Source of the DNA: Cercophora sp. LCS_1
Lineage: Eukaryota; Ascomycota; Sordariomycetes; Sordariales; Lasiosphaeriaceae
Direction: 5' to 3'
Assembly (NCBI GenBank): GCA_036250225.1
Contig: JAPZLL010000042.1
Location: forward strand, 62,001-126,000
Length of the DNA: 64,000 bases
Shown: one piece after another, positions 10,509-22,600 of the stretch
Layout of the letters: each line of letters opens with the position of its first letter
Numbering within the stretch: position 1 is the stretch's first letter
Made by a program: the position numbers and the translations under genes
Notes under the pieces: model-generated
What the model was told of the DNA's origin: nothing
Database searches by the model: none
What the model saw: only the letters and a program-made list of their open reading frames with translations

Positions 10509-13366
10509 ATGTCGGGAAGCCGAGAGGATCCCATTTTAAACGCGTTCCGGGACAGAAGGCGAGGCAGACCGGCATCTCAGAATATCCCTCTGAGGAACGC
10601 CCCGAGTGCCAATCGGCAGGAAACAAGTTGGTCCCGCCGTTGGCTCAACGATGATGAAGCCGACCGGCTATCGACTCTGAGCGGAACAACTGCTCGGAGC
10701 GGCGCTACACCGCTGGCAGCTGACCGTCATGCATCATCCAGACGTGGTGCACCAGATGTTAGTATACCTTATCCTTCATTTGGACCGCGGGACCCCCCAT
10801 CATACGACGAGCGACCACCACGGCCATCACCACCGTCATCACCGTCGCCGCCATCGCCGCCATCGCCGCCATCCATTTCACCACCTTCATCGGCGCCCCC
10901 GCCTGGACCACCCTCTCAAAATGGCAGTGGCAGTGGGCAGTTCAGGAATAGACGATATGTGGAAGATGAAATCTCCCTCGGTCTAGATGAGACGGACACA
11001 GGGCCCCAAGAAGCCCGGGTGATGCTGGGATTGGACTACGGTACAACTTTTACAGGAAAGTGCCCGTCTCGTTTCTCTGCTCTAATTGCCAATGAGGGAA
11101 AGCTAACACCAAATCAGGGCTGGCCGTGATCCATGAGACAATGGAGCGAGATGCGTCATTCTCAGACGTTCATGTCTTCAACGACTGGGCCGGAACTGGA
11201 GGAGACTCAGGACCGCCCAAAATCCCCTCAGCCATTTCGTACTCGATGACGCCATCCAGATGCAAGCAATGGGGTGACGATATTGACAAATCGTCGCGGG
11301 TTCTCCAGTGGACGAAGCTAGAGTTGCAGCCCCAATCTAGCCTACAGGAGCTCACCCGGCTCCGCAACGCCCTCGCGGGTTTGTCTTTGTTGAAGACGCT
11401 TCAAAATGCCGCACGAACCAACAGCGCAGTCGACGTTCCCCGACACATCACCAGGAGTTCATTCAACGTCGTGCAGGACTACTTGTCTCGGATTGCCAAG
11501 TGCTACTATCTCAACATGAGAAAGACGAATGCGTTCGCCATTGGGACGGGAAACATTCCTGTTGACATGGTCATCACACACCCAGTTGTGAGTAGGATCT
11601 AGTGAGCAGGCAAAACGCTGATGCTGACCAGGGCAGGAATGGAAGTACGAAGCGCTTAACAAGACGTACCGTGCTGTGACTGGGGCATTCAGCAAAAAGA
11701 TGTTTCCGACTCGGAGGAACATATACCTGGTTCCAGAGCCAGAGGCTTGTGCCGTCTTCACCGTGCAGGATATGCTGAACAACTCGGGCAGCAACACGCT
11801 GATTCCGGTGAGACTTTCCACCCGGATTGTTTTGGGCGAGAACGGAGGCTAACAAACGCGAAGGGGGATTGCTTCGTCGTCTGCGATGCGGGTGGAGGCA
11901 CAGTGGTATGTGGAGAGAGGGATACCAGCCGAGGATTTTCAAACTGATATGTGTCCAGGATCTTGTCACGTACTGCCTAGAAGAAGTTGAGCCTCTGAAG
12001 CTGAGCAAAGTTGGATACATCAGCGGTACGCACTCAATTCTTTGACTTCTGCGACTTGGCTGACAACCTGCTTCATCATGCAGGCGCCCACTGCGGTGCA
12101 ACATTCATCGACCGGGCTTTCATCAATTGGTTCGAGTCCAAGATTACCAATGCCAATATCAGGTCTCACAAAACTGGAGCTGACGGCCAGCTTGTTTTGG
12201 ACACGAGGGGCACCACGATCTTGAATCGTTTTGAAAGATTCAAACGGCAGTTCACCGGTGCCGAGACGAACACGCTAACGCTTCCAAGTGGTTTTCAGGT
12301 CGTTGCCGGGTTTCCGCAGTATGCAGATGGTCTGCTCACCATCACGGCGTAAGACAAACCTCGAGATCCCTTCACCACTGATGCTGACATCTGTCTGCTC
12401 TAGTGAAGATATGAAAACCTTCTTCTCGTTCTCAGTGAACAAGACACTGGAGCTCATCGAAGGCCAAGTCACCTCTGCCGAAGTCATGGGGCACACTGTG
12501 TCGGTATGTAGCTCCTCAGCTGCTTGGTTGCGGCTATCGCTGACTTCGTGGTCTAGCACATCTTCATGTCTGGCGGCATGTCGCAGAGTCAATACCTCTT
12601 CGACAGAGTCTCGGACTGGGCCGAGACATACCACGCAAGGATGGAAGTTGCGAGGCCTCGCGAAGGGTAAGTGCCGAAAATGCCAAAAAATATGGACCAT
12701 TACTGAGCCGCCAACCAGATGGACAGCTGTAGTCCAGGGTGCCGTTCTCTGCGGCATGGGTATTGGGGCTAACAATGCCGTCCTCGTCAAGTCGTGTCCA
12801 TGGCACATCGGCCTAGTGGGCTGCGTGAAGCCAAATGCCCGGCTTCAGCGCCGAGGGGTGCCCGACGAAGTCCACGGTGGTCTTATCGCAGACAAGCAGG
12901 TCAAGTGGTTGATTCAGAAGGGTGACGTCATGTTGCCAGACGCCCCTATCAAGACTTCACACACCATCTCGTGCACTTTCCGGTCAGAGCAACTCGAGAA
13001 CGAAAGCATCATGGAGATGACGGTGTGGGCGACCGAGGTCGAAAATGCTCCGACCCAGGGATTCAAGCCGAGTGCGTGGTATTCCCCCATTTTATGATGC
13101 TTGCTGAATTCTGACATCACACAGAGCCCGAGGACCGAGTGGGTGTGATTCAGTTCCCACTCCGTCGGATCCCACGGGTGGCCCGACGGTCAAGGACGAC
13201 GGACTCAGGAGCCGAGTATCGAAAGGCACACATGGAGGTGCGTCTCTCGGTGGAGGGCGACGGTGAAATCATCGTCAAAGTCAGATGTGAAGGCACGGAG
13301 TTGGCCGACTTTTCATTCACCGAATCGGAACAGAATCAGGGCGAAGAACAGGCCCAGGGGCGTTGA
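10509..13366 (+). CDS. Hsp70-like ATPase with proline-rich N-terminus
   Basis: I assemble ten exons: 10509-11070, 11118-11587, 11637-11807, 11864-11905, 11959-12025, 12084-12348, 12404-12503, 12557-12666, 12719-13071 and 13125-13366. Together they give 793 residues. All joins keep frame. The first donor (GTTTCT) is weak and chosen on frame and a CTAAC branch point. An unstructured N-terminus contains a PSPPSPPSPP tract at about residues 110-135. Then come the actin/Hsp70 ATPase signatures: phosphate-1 motif LGLDYGTTFTG (Asp176), a DAGGGTV phosphate-2-like motif, and FMSGGMSQSQ as the adenosine motif. The C-terminal part is beta-rich but shorter than a classical substrate-binding domain. It belongs to the divergent Hsp70 relatives abundant in filamentous fungi, whose clients are unknown. 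Confidence 0.85.
10820..10876 (+). repeat. Imperfect CCGCCATCG-type coding microsatellite
   Basis: Tandem 9-base units rich in CCG and ATC/TCG encode the proline-serine tract of the Hsp70-like protein. Such tracts vary in copy number between strains. Confidence 0.7.
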
Positions 13367-13888
13367 GGGGTCAGTCCGCCCATTCACTAGCGTAGTTCAA
13401 TGCAAACTGGTTCCAGGTACATTCCCTCGTGTACTGTACAACAACGCTCAGTTCCATGCTCAGTCCGCCTGTTATGTGGGGGCAAGTCGTTCTTACAGGC
13501 TGCCGGGCGAAAGCCACGCTGCAGCTAGGCTCAAGGCAGAACCCAGCCTGCCGCCATTTTTGAGACCTGCCCTTCGATTGGTAGACGCGCTGCTTTCTCC
13601 GAAACGTCGCATGAGCAGCGCGACATGGGCAGAGAACATCAGGCTGCCGAAGCGCCGTCCCCAGACAGGTCTAGTTTCCATTTGCCAGTCTTACAGCCAT
13701 GCTCGATCCACATGCATGATGCTGTTCCCCGCTTTCAACCGAGACAACAGTCTTTTTCTCTTGACAGGCCGCTTGCCAATTCATCTTTTTCTTGTTGCAT
13801 TACGTGTGGGAGGGAACTCCTTCGACTCCGTGAACCGCATTTCGTTATCAAAGCCTGGTTGCATTGTCCAAAATTCAAGACCAACACC
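13367..13888. other. Intergenic region with open frame upstream of the next gene
   Basis: The frame of the following gene stays open back to 13625, but the upstream part is cysteine- and histidine-rich and unlike the downstream protein, so I treat it as leader. No other feature is visible. Confidence 0.4.
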
Positions 13889-14311
13889 ATGGGACTCCGT
13901 GACATCATCACAGGCAAAAGATACCCTAGCCATCAATTTCCGGAACCTCCTCCGCCCCGCCCACCACCCAAACCGCGTGTGCCCAAAGCCCGGCGGCCGG
14001 CCGAGCTCGACGCCTGGCAACCCGGCAAAACACGCGAAGTCGCCCACGTGTCCGAGTTGCTTCGCCAAATGTACGAGCTCGACGTCACCATCTGGGCTAT
14101 GCGCAACCTGTCAAACGAGCGGGATCTCCGTCGAGCCCGTGATCTACGGGCCGAGTCTAACGAGCTCTTCACCGAAATCCGCCGCACAGTCGCCGAGTGG
14201 GACGACGGACGCGCATGGAAGGACTGGACCGACGCCGAGCTTGCCGAAATCACTCAGATCCGACAGATTGTCTACAGCTATCCCGCCAAACGCCATGAAA
14301 AAGGGTACTAG
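13889..14311 (+). CDS. Small conserved-looking helical protein, function unknown
   Basis: This is a single exon of 140 residues starting MGLRDIITGKRYP. The ATG is preceded by CAACACC, a good fungal context. Residues 20-45 are proline/arginine rich (PPPPRPPPKP). The remaining 95 residues are strongly amphipathic and helical, rich in R, E, L and W (for example ELLRQMYELDVTIWAMRNL), with a basic end. There is no signal peptide or membrane segment, and I recognise no family. Uniform codon use and helical periodicity support real coding. It converges tail to tail on the synthetase-like gene, 118 bases apart. Confidence 0.68.
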   Translation: MGLRDIITGKRYPSHQFPEPPPPRPPPKPRVPKARRPAELDAWQPGKTREVAHVSELLRQMYELDVTIWAMRNLSNERDLRRARDLRAESNELFTEIRRTVAEWDDGRAWKDWTDAELAEITQIRQIVYSYPAKRHEKGY

Positions 14312-14429
14312 ATAGGGGAGTCTCCAACGCAATGCAATTTTTCACTGTCTCATGTTATCATCTTTTACGTCTCATGTCCCATGTCTCGTGTCGCGTGTCG
14401 CGCGCGTGTCGTGTCTTGCATCTGAACTC

Positions 14430-16466
14430 TCAGGAGATGGGCACCAGGTGCAGCAGTCGCATGCCGTTCGCCAAGACTTGCCTCGCCCCCTTGAAGAGCT
14501 TTGCCTGTGTACGGTTGGTGTCAGTTGCTGGCGACGCTGAGCTCTGGCCTGGCTCGGAATCATCGTAGACCTCCTCGACGCAGTAGCCGACCTCTTCGAC
14601 GACTTGGAAGAGGTAGGCGATGAGTCCGGCAGGTTCAAGCGTTTTGTAAGCGGTTCTGACAACGGCCGGGAAGCGGATCAGTAGGCGCAGAAGCTCAATC
14701 CAGGGGGCATCGCTGAGCGCCGAGTAGTCGGGCTCGTCCGTCGTGTCCATGCTGGACGGGGGATCAAGGTCGTCAATGACACGGCAAAGTTTCGCAAATG
14801 CAATCTGCAGACTCAACCCCGTCTCACCGTCGGTTGTCATGAGCATCTCGGGGTCGGGCCCGATGGTGTGCGCCTTGTTCTTGGCATTGAGCTCCTGCAG
14901 TAGGAGAGAGTTTGTCGCCAGCGTCTTGACCCTGCTCTGGATCGAGGTTGGTATGGACGAGGCCGGATCTGACGCCACGCGGTGCGTGTACTCTTCGCAC
15001 CGGTCGAGAATGTCACCCAGAATGTGCTCATCACCCCACTGCGGCGGGCCGCGGGTGAAAGCCAGGTGTGTTAGTTTCGCAGCGACCTCGGGGTGGCCCA
15101 TCAGCTCGATCGTCTTGAACAGCTGGCGGAAGTGCTGGTCCTGGTCGCCGACAACGTATATCATCTTGTCAAAGTTGTAGTCTTCGAGACGGTCCATGAC
15201 GGTGGCCACGTCTCGCAGAAAGTATGTCGTCGTCCCGTCTGCATTGCGGAGCGTGGCCGTGCCCAACCTCGCTGCATCATGCTTACCAAAGTCAATAATG
15301 CACGACCCGTCGTCCTTCTTCTCCGACACCTCTTTGTCCCGCAGCACGGTTTCCACCTTGGCCAACGCCTCCGGATTTCGACACACGAGCGATTCCCCGC
15401 CCGAGTCTTCAAAATTCAGGCCAAGCCGTCGGTATGTGACAGCGTAGTAGGCCGTGCTGACAGTCCGCAACCGCTCCCACAGCTCAATGGCCTCTCCGTC
15501 TCCGTCTTCCAAGCGCTTGAACATGGCGTCGCGCTCGGCGATCAGCGATCCCTCTTCGGCCTCGGCATCACCCGCGTCGCTCTTGTTGTCCTTGGACTTC
15601 CTTTTCATAGCCGCCAGCTCCGGCTTCAGCTCTTCCTCCATGCGGACATAGATCTCGTGGATGTATCGAAACGGATCGCGGTGGTTGTCGAGCGTCTCCT
15701 TGGACCCGTAACGCACCCAGCCAAGCCCGAGCAGCCCGATGTGCTTGCCCCAGTCGCCGAGGTAGTTAATGCGCACGGCCTGCCAGCCCATGGCCTCATA
15801 CGCGTTGGCGACGAAACAGCCCAGGATGGTGCTGCGCAGGTGGTCGGTCCGGAAGCTCTGGCCCAGGTTCGGCGACGAAAACTCGACGAGCACCTTTTTT
15901 TGCGACGGTCCATCGTCGGCATGCTTGGGGTTGCCATTGCTGTGCAGCTTGGGCAGGTCAATGATGCCGTAGGTGGCGCCGCGGTCAATGATGTAGGGCA
16001 CCAGGATGCGTGGAAGCACTTTGGGCGAGAGGAAGAAGCGCACGTGGATGCCGTCCTTGAACGGGACGATGAAGAGCGGATGCGGATGGGGAAACTAGCA
16101 CACCGGGTAGCGTGTCAGTGCAACATTGCAGACAGTGATTGGGCACCGCCAAAAAGAGGGAGGAATGAAATGACTTGCTTTTCTGACAAGATCGGCGGCG
16201 AGATTCTGCAGGTCGGGGGCGCCGGGCAGCTTGAGCTTGGGCAGGACAATGTCCAGGTCGCCGTTGCCCGTCGTGTTGGCTGGCTGAATTGCGTCGTATG
16301 CCTGCTGCGCGTCGCACCCGACCAGGTTCTGCAACACGTCTGCTAGGTAGGCGTGGAAGATGTCGATGGGCTGGCGCAGCACGTCGGCCGCTTCGAATTG
16401 CGGGATGGCGGCCAGGTCGAGCCCCTGCAGCATGGCCGTGAGCCCCTCGATCGTCTGAGTCACCAT
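14430..16466 (-). CDS. Arginyl-tRNA synthetase-like protein lacking HIGH and KMSKS motifs
   Basis: The model has two exons (16466-16179, 16094-14430), giving 650 residues, joined by a GC-AG intron (donor GCAAGT, branch CTGAC, acceptor CTAG). The fold matches eukaryotic cytosolic ArgRS along its length: VEFSSPN, HLRSTILG, INYLGDWGKHIGLLGLGW, FDKMIYVVGDQDQH and a C-terminal DALR-type anticodon domain ending ARQVLANGMRLL. However, the HAGH signature is RTDH (residues 178-181), and the MSTRKG (KMSKS-equivalent) loop is replaced near residues 441-450 by AFTRGPPQWG. The EGDTGPYLQYAH block reads DGETGLSLQIAF. Normal aminoacylation therefore seems unlikely. The reading frame is intact, so it is probably a retained paralogue with another role; a diverged enzyme is the alternative. 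Confidence 0.85.
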
Positions 16467-17165
16467 TGCGCGGGCAGTTGGTCCAAGGGGCGGGTTGGGT
16501 GAGCTTCCGGACGCTTAGACGGAGCGACGTTGGTTTGCGAGGTGCGAAGCGAAAATAGCTCGACAGAGCAGTCTTGGTAGCCCAACCCGACAAGAGCGAA
16601 GAGCGGGGCGCGACTGACGCCCGACCCTTTGTTGTGCTCTTGTGCTGGCTGCCCGCCGTTCTTGACTGGGCGCATTGGGAACACGGGGTGCGGAGAAACA
16701 CGCATCGAGACGTCGATATTGGTTGATTTGTGTGGTACGGACATACGTCCTGACCAATGTCTGCGGGACCCAGCATGCAGGTCCGCCCTGGAACCTTTGA
16801 AATGTCTTGGCGGCGGTGGGATTGGGTTGGATTGGGTTTCACTGGCGCCCCCACGTCGAATCGTCTCGACGCATCTTGATGTCGATATGTAAGAGCAACT
16901 CGATATATACCTATCCAAGTCTTGTACGAATTATGGTGTGCAGTTGTCGTTGCTCAAAGGTCCTTTCGCAAGGCTCACTGTGGAAAATATCTACTTTGCT
17001 GAACCTCACCTCATCCATCCTAAAACGCCAAACACTCAGGAATGTGTACCTTGGCGACCACGATTAATTAATTTCTATCTTGAACTTGACATGCAATACA
17101 TGTTGTGCAGAGGCGGTCCTTCCGTGAGCCATCTCCTGTGCCGTGCTATATTCTAGGCTAGGTTA
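16467..17165. other. Intergenic region, 0.7 kb
   Basis: This holds the promoter of the synthetase-like gene and the 3' flank of the CorA-like gene, both on the minus strand. The half next to the CorA-like stop is AT-richer, as expected of a fungal 3' flank. No gene is seen. Confidence 0.4.
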
Positions 17166-19630
17166 TTAAACTATGGAATCGTTTTTTCGTCTCAGCTCCT
17201 CTCGGCTGGAGGACGTTGACTGCCTCGACACGACGGAGGTTGCTGTTGACCAACCCGGAGTTTCGCCACCAGGCTCAGTCGGCAGCGGGCTGCGAGCAGG
17301 CGTTGGCGAGTTTTGACCCGGTTTTTCGACCGCTTGCAAATTTGAGCCTGCGGCCACAGACGCCCTGAGACCAATGCCGTGCAGAAGGCTTGTCCACGCT
17401 ATCTCAAGCCACGGCTTTACACATTCAGTCCACCTGAACCATGAAAAGTAAACAGCGCCGTAAATCACAGTCATAGCCAAGACCGAGGCGATAAATGAGG
17501 GAAAAGTCGGGTTGAAAGGCAAAACACTTGCCTGCATGTTGAACATGCTGGCAACTTGGGCAAGAGGCGCGAACAACTGGATAAACTGTGTTAACCAACC
17601 CGCACGTCTTACGGGTTAAACTTCGAGTGGTTGAACTTACCAGCGCGATGATGGCCATCCCATTCACGTGGTTTCCAGTTTGGTAGTTCGCAAAGCCGAG
17701 ATGGTTCTCTACCTAAAGTATTGATGTCTGTCAGCATTTGCATGTCAAAGAAGCAAGACACTGCGCGGGTTAGCGACTCACAGCTCTCCGATTCGCATCC
17801 ACGAGTCTTGACTTCAACTCATCCAGCCTTCTGTGGTCTTCCTTCAGCCCCGAAAACAGTTTATCGAGGTCTTTGAGATGGTTTTCAATGCACGCCTGGA
17901 TTTCCGTCGGACCGGGTTGGCCCTGCACATCAAAATATCCAACATCAGTGCGTTGAAACTCGTCCCACTGCGCTGTCGTGGCGGACAGGCCAGCGATGAA
18001 CGTTGTGAGCCACTGGACAGTCCCCTCGCTCCACGCATTGAATTCTTCCACGGAATATCCTGCCTTCGTAATATCAGACAAGGCCTGCGTCTGGAACCTT
18101 TTTGACGAGCATCAGCTTCCCACCCTGTATAACCAGGCAAACACCACTAACCACGTACCTTTGCTCCACGGCCTCCATTTCCTTGACGATGACCTTTGAC
18201 TGTCGGCACATCTTTTGCATCGTCCTCTCCACTGCAAAAAGGAAGTATGCCCTTGGGTCTTTGGTATACACACATGGGGCATCCTTTGATGATGTGAGCA
18301 CTTCGCTATTCTCTCCCAGTATAGGGTCCCGGACGGCTCCGAGTTCCTTCGATTCCCTCCAGTCCTTGCGATGCCGCCTAACGGTATCTCGGGAGTTCTG
18401 TTTATAATAGCAGTCCGATGCACTGTACGCCGTCCAAATGCGATTGTTGATGCCGGTCACAACCACAGACGTTTTAGCTTCGTACAGGGACCATTGTCTG
18501 ACCCGTCTGCTTTGCGAGAGCCCGGACAGGCAATACAGCCTGGCTGAATTTCGCAGGCCGCGAGGGTCGGCATGAACTCGTGGTGACTCCTTTAGGACGA
18601 AGTATCGAAAGCTGCAATGAAGGGTAAAGCTTTTGAAGCCTCTAGACTGATGTCGGTGTCAGTGATCCATGCCCATTGTGCGCGGACAGGATAAGATGTG
18701 AACCTACAGTGACGTTGGTTCTCAACACCGGATCGGGCTCCAAGTAGTGATAGAAAAAGTCCGCCAATGCATTCCGGTGGTTGCGTGGAGCTGAACTTGC
18801 TAGAGCACAAATTACCCTCCCGTCCATGTTCGAAATGTGGCTGTACTATATATCAGTTCATCTATTTGTGGCATAAAGCACCTAACTGAAATGGGCACAC
18901 CTACACCAGCCTCCTCGAGAACGGGTAGTTTGGATCGTCTCCATTGACTTGACCTTTGTCGTCGAGTTGCTCGGGCGACAAAGTTGACCTGCGCGTTAAC
19001 CTCTGTCACGGAGTGTCAATCGGTCTACTTCCGGTGCGCTGTCTGAACGCTACTTACTGGTTTGCTCAGCGCGAGTTCAGACTCAGTCAACCAAGATGTA
19101 TGAGGTTCATTGGGTTCGGGGTCCCAGTCACGACTTGTCCGCGTGTCAACAACCGCAACGAGGTCCCCTGGGCGCTTCCCTGCTCCGACTGGCCGTTTTG
19201 CCTCTCTCATGCAAAAGTCGGCAACGACTTTGGCTGAGTTCGGATATTGGCTCTTTTCTTCCCTGTCGGCGCCCTGCATGAACCTTCGGACGATGTTGAC
19301 TTTGCGCTGATCGTCGTCATCCGTCCCCGTGCATTGATCCGTCGGACGGTCCCCCGGGGAGTTTGGCACGTCGGCTGTCTTATCTTCTCCCTCGCCATGA
19401 GCGCTGGTTTTGTCGTCGTCGTCGCCGTCGTCATCGTCATCGTCATCGTCCTCTTCCTCGTCAAACTCGCTGCCACTCTCACTGGAGTTATCCTCGGTCT
19501 CGTACTCGTCAATCAACCGGTGAAACTGGGCGTATGATTGATTCTCAGAGTCCAAGTGAAAGTTCCGTGGGGAGATAAATTTGCTCGGCCATGTGTAGCC
19601 TTTTCTCAGCTGGTTCGGATTGGGTGGCAT
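17166..19630 (-). CDS. CorA-like two-transmembrane protein with acidic N-terminal tract
   Basis: I join seven exons: 19630-19058, 19002-18905, 18840-18708, 18646-18159, 18097-17782, 17712-17641 and 17576-17166. All are in frame and together give 696 residues. Residues about 56-73 form a run of Asp/Glu encoded by a GAT/GAC repeat. The middle holds a large cytosolic region with helical segments (HLKDLDKLFSGLKEDHRRL). Near the C-terminus, MNGMAIIALLFAPLAQVASM and a second hydrophobic segment (FIASVLAMTVIYGAVYF) form the paired membrane helices seen in fungal CorA/ZntB-like proteins, followed by a Ser-rich tail. The GMN motif of true Mg transporters is not seen. Many fungal relatives lack it and have unknown roles, so transport is not assured. 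Confidence 0.8.
19415..19462 (-). repeat. GAT/GAC trinucleotide repeat encoding poly-Asp
   Basis: A near-perfect run of GTC/ATC triplets (plus strand) encodes the acidic tract of the CorA-like protein. It is a candidate length-variable site. Confidence 0.75.
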
Positions 19631-22600
19631 GGTAACGTGCAATACACTCAGCGCCGCATGATCGATCCTGACAGCGAATTCCGGTCGCGGGTCGGAAGAA
19701 ACGATGCTGCAAACCAAGTGCCAGAGGCCAGCAAGGACAAACTTGGCGTCGATAGAAAGTGCTAGACTAAGAGAGACTAGGTGGTAGTGAACCGCACCCG
19801 ACCTCTACTATATTACGTCCACCGTGCGCAAACGTGAAGCGGTTGTGAATTGAGGCGGGAGCATGCGCCAACCCTTAGCACATACCTGCATGGCCAACAT
19901 GGCAGTTGCCTTCCCGTCCTGCATCACCTCGTTCCCATACACCTAACAGCACACCGAATGACCCGACCACTTTGGATGCTCTGGGTGAACTTTTGGGTAT
20001 GAGACGCCACACAGCCCCGGGCTTTTACCTTTGGTGAGTCCCATGGCATCGTCTCCAAGTTGGGCAGGCCTCGACGGAGCTGGGATTTTGGGCCTAAGGA
20101 TGTTGGCAGTTCCTGGGTCAGAAGAATCGAGGTGGGAATGCGGCCCCCGGAGTTGGGCTCGAGGGGTGCCGCAGAAGCGATTGCGCTGGACGCCTGACTT
20201 AATTATTGCCCAAGCCCGCCTCGAGCGACGCCGCCTTGAGACGACGGATAGCTGAAAGCCCCGACCAGAACACGGAAGAAGAGTGACGTGAGGAGAAGCT
20301 TACTTTGCCCAGGGAGCCTGGACGCCTCGTTTTGCAACGGCCAGGGCTGATCAGCGGAACTGGAACGAGTGGCAGCTGTGGTGCCAACAAAGCCGCATCT
20401 TCAGGCCTTCGTGGCCAGAACTTTTCTTGGCGGTTGCGCGCTGCAAGTGGTGACTTGGCTGACATGCAGCTTATCGTCCAGATTGTCTTGAATGACACAC
20501 AGATGGGAATCTTGAGCCCAACATTTGGCGCCCGAGAACTTCAGGCTCTGGCCATGGGGGGGGGGACCTGCAGGTCGCAGCGATGAGACCCCGCCTTTTT
20601 ACCGCTTGGGTGTTGTCACTCAGCCACTAACGCGATACCAAACGCTACGCTGGGGGTGAGTGCCGTTATCGACAGCTGCCAGCACCATGTTTCATGGGCT
20701 GTCTCATCCCAGCAGCACGAAAAGTGAAGGCCATTCACCAGTCGGTCCAGGGCATAGTCGTATGTGCGAAGAGGTCGCTGCTGCCCAGGCCATCCGACGA
20801 GTTGGGCTTGAAATGAAGAAAATGAAGATGCTTTATATGTCGGAGTGCTGGTAAAGTGTCCGGGTTGGCAGCTTTCCTCCCTTCAGCCATCTGAAAGTCC
20901 GAAAACGCTGCTCCGTTCTCCCGCTCACCTTGGTGTTTCCTCGCCGGCTCCATCAGGCGTCGGTTTGGGTGACCGGGGTTCCGCAAGTTCAACCCAATCA
21001 CCCGTGCGTCGGCGACCCTCGCCCAACCTTTTTTTGGGGCTTCCCATCTCCAGCAAACGCAAGCCAAACATCCCCCACCCACCCTATACGCCGCTTCGTA
21101 CAACGGAGATACCGCAAAGATAGAGCCTCGCCGCCTTCTGACCATGGCGTGTGCTGCAGTCCCAACAACCAGGAAGAGAGCCTGAGGCGGCCGAGAGCGA
21201 TCTCGGGCGCGGACCCGCCCTGTCCAACCCAAGGTGTGTGATGTTTCGCGCTTACGGCATGCCAATCAAACCCCCGCACACACCGTGGCACCTGCTGGTT
21301 AGACCAATGAGACCCCCGGGACAGGCTGTCCGCATCCAGCGGCGAGGAGAGAATTTTCGATCGACTCCGGACGACGAGTGCTCACCGCAGACCGACCTCC
21401 GGCTCCAGAATCTCGGCTCTTAGCACCAGCTCGCGCCGGAAGGACCCACAGCCCGGAGCAATTGAGGTGCTGCCGCCACCTTGAGCCGAGGACGCCCGAA
21501 TTTCCGACCATACCGCGCGGTCGGTGGCCCCCTTGTGCGAGGAGTTCGCGTCGGCAGTTCTCTCCGCCCTGCCGCCCTGCCCACCCTTCACGACGCATAT
21601 CGAATTGGCCAATCCCAATCGCTCAATGCAGCTCGTTCGGCAGCCCTGCCAGCACAGCGACGCGTGTCTTCTCGGTCCATGCAGTGCCACGAGGGTGCAA
21701 ATCCGCAACTTGGCCTCATTCGCTAATCGCTGCGCAGGCCTCGAGAGAAATGGTATGTTATGCTGCCATGTCAACGACGCGATGGCCAGCCTTCCAAGAC
21801 GACATGACAAAGGCGTGTCTTTTTACTCAGCCCTTCTGACCGCGTTTGATAGCCGAGCAAACGGGATGGTGGCAAGAAGCGCCGCACAGTCATGGTTTGG
21901 GTTTGGACATGCGTAAATACACACCCATTTTCGTCTCCTCAGACTCCGACTTACCCATGCTTCTAGTGCTACTGCGGCAAAGCAGGACCCGACATGTCTT
22001 TGTTGACTGAGTACTGCCCAAGCAGGGGATGTTGCCACCCACGCTGCACAAACTGCCAGGTGCATCAGATCCGACAGTCCCGATAGCGGCATAGGGTAGA
22101 CGCAAAACTCGACAAGCAATCTTGAGTTACCAGATTTGCCCGACATTCTACCGCCATATACGTTGCCTCAACGGGGGCTCACATACCCGCAAGGGAAAGG
22201 AGGAGGGGAGTTGTTCGGCGTTCGAGCTAAGCAAAAAGGCACTAGACTTGTTTTCCGTCCCCTTTGTCTGCCTTTTTTTTCATCTTAAAATATTGTGTTT
22301 GGTTGGCGACCAAAAGTATGTACACTGAGAGGTTGAGGCTTTATAGACTGCCAGGTGGTGACATAGATTGTCTTGCTTGTTCCATTTCACATCTCATCCG
22401 CTTAGTCCCTCGAAAACTCACAAACAGAATGTACGCTAGGACCGATGTGAACGAAACGGGGATTCGAGCTTTGACATGGAAGCTGTACACTGATAATAAC
22501 AAGCACAAGTACTTTATATGTTCCATGATGAGTCCCAGGAACTCAGAAACACGCCCGCGGCTATACTCAGGGGGCAGTCCAGTCCTCCCGGGGAAGCGGG

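Noticed and set aside
13625..13888. In-frame upstream extension of the small helical protein gene
   Set aside because: Composition (Cys, His, Ser rich) differs sharply from the downstream protein and the downstream ATG has the better context.
15093..16346. Plus-strand open frame of 417 codons
   Set aside because: It is exactly antisense to the synthetase-like gene, has no domain character and arises from the codon bias of that gene.
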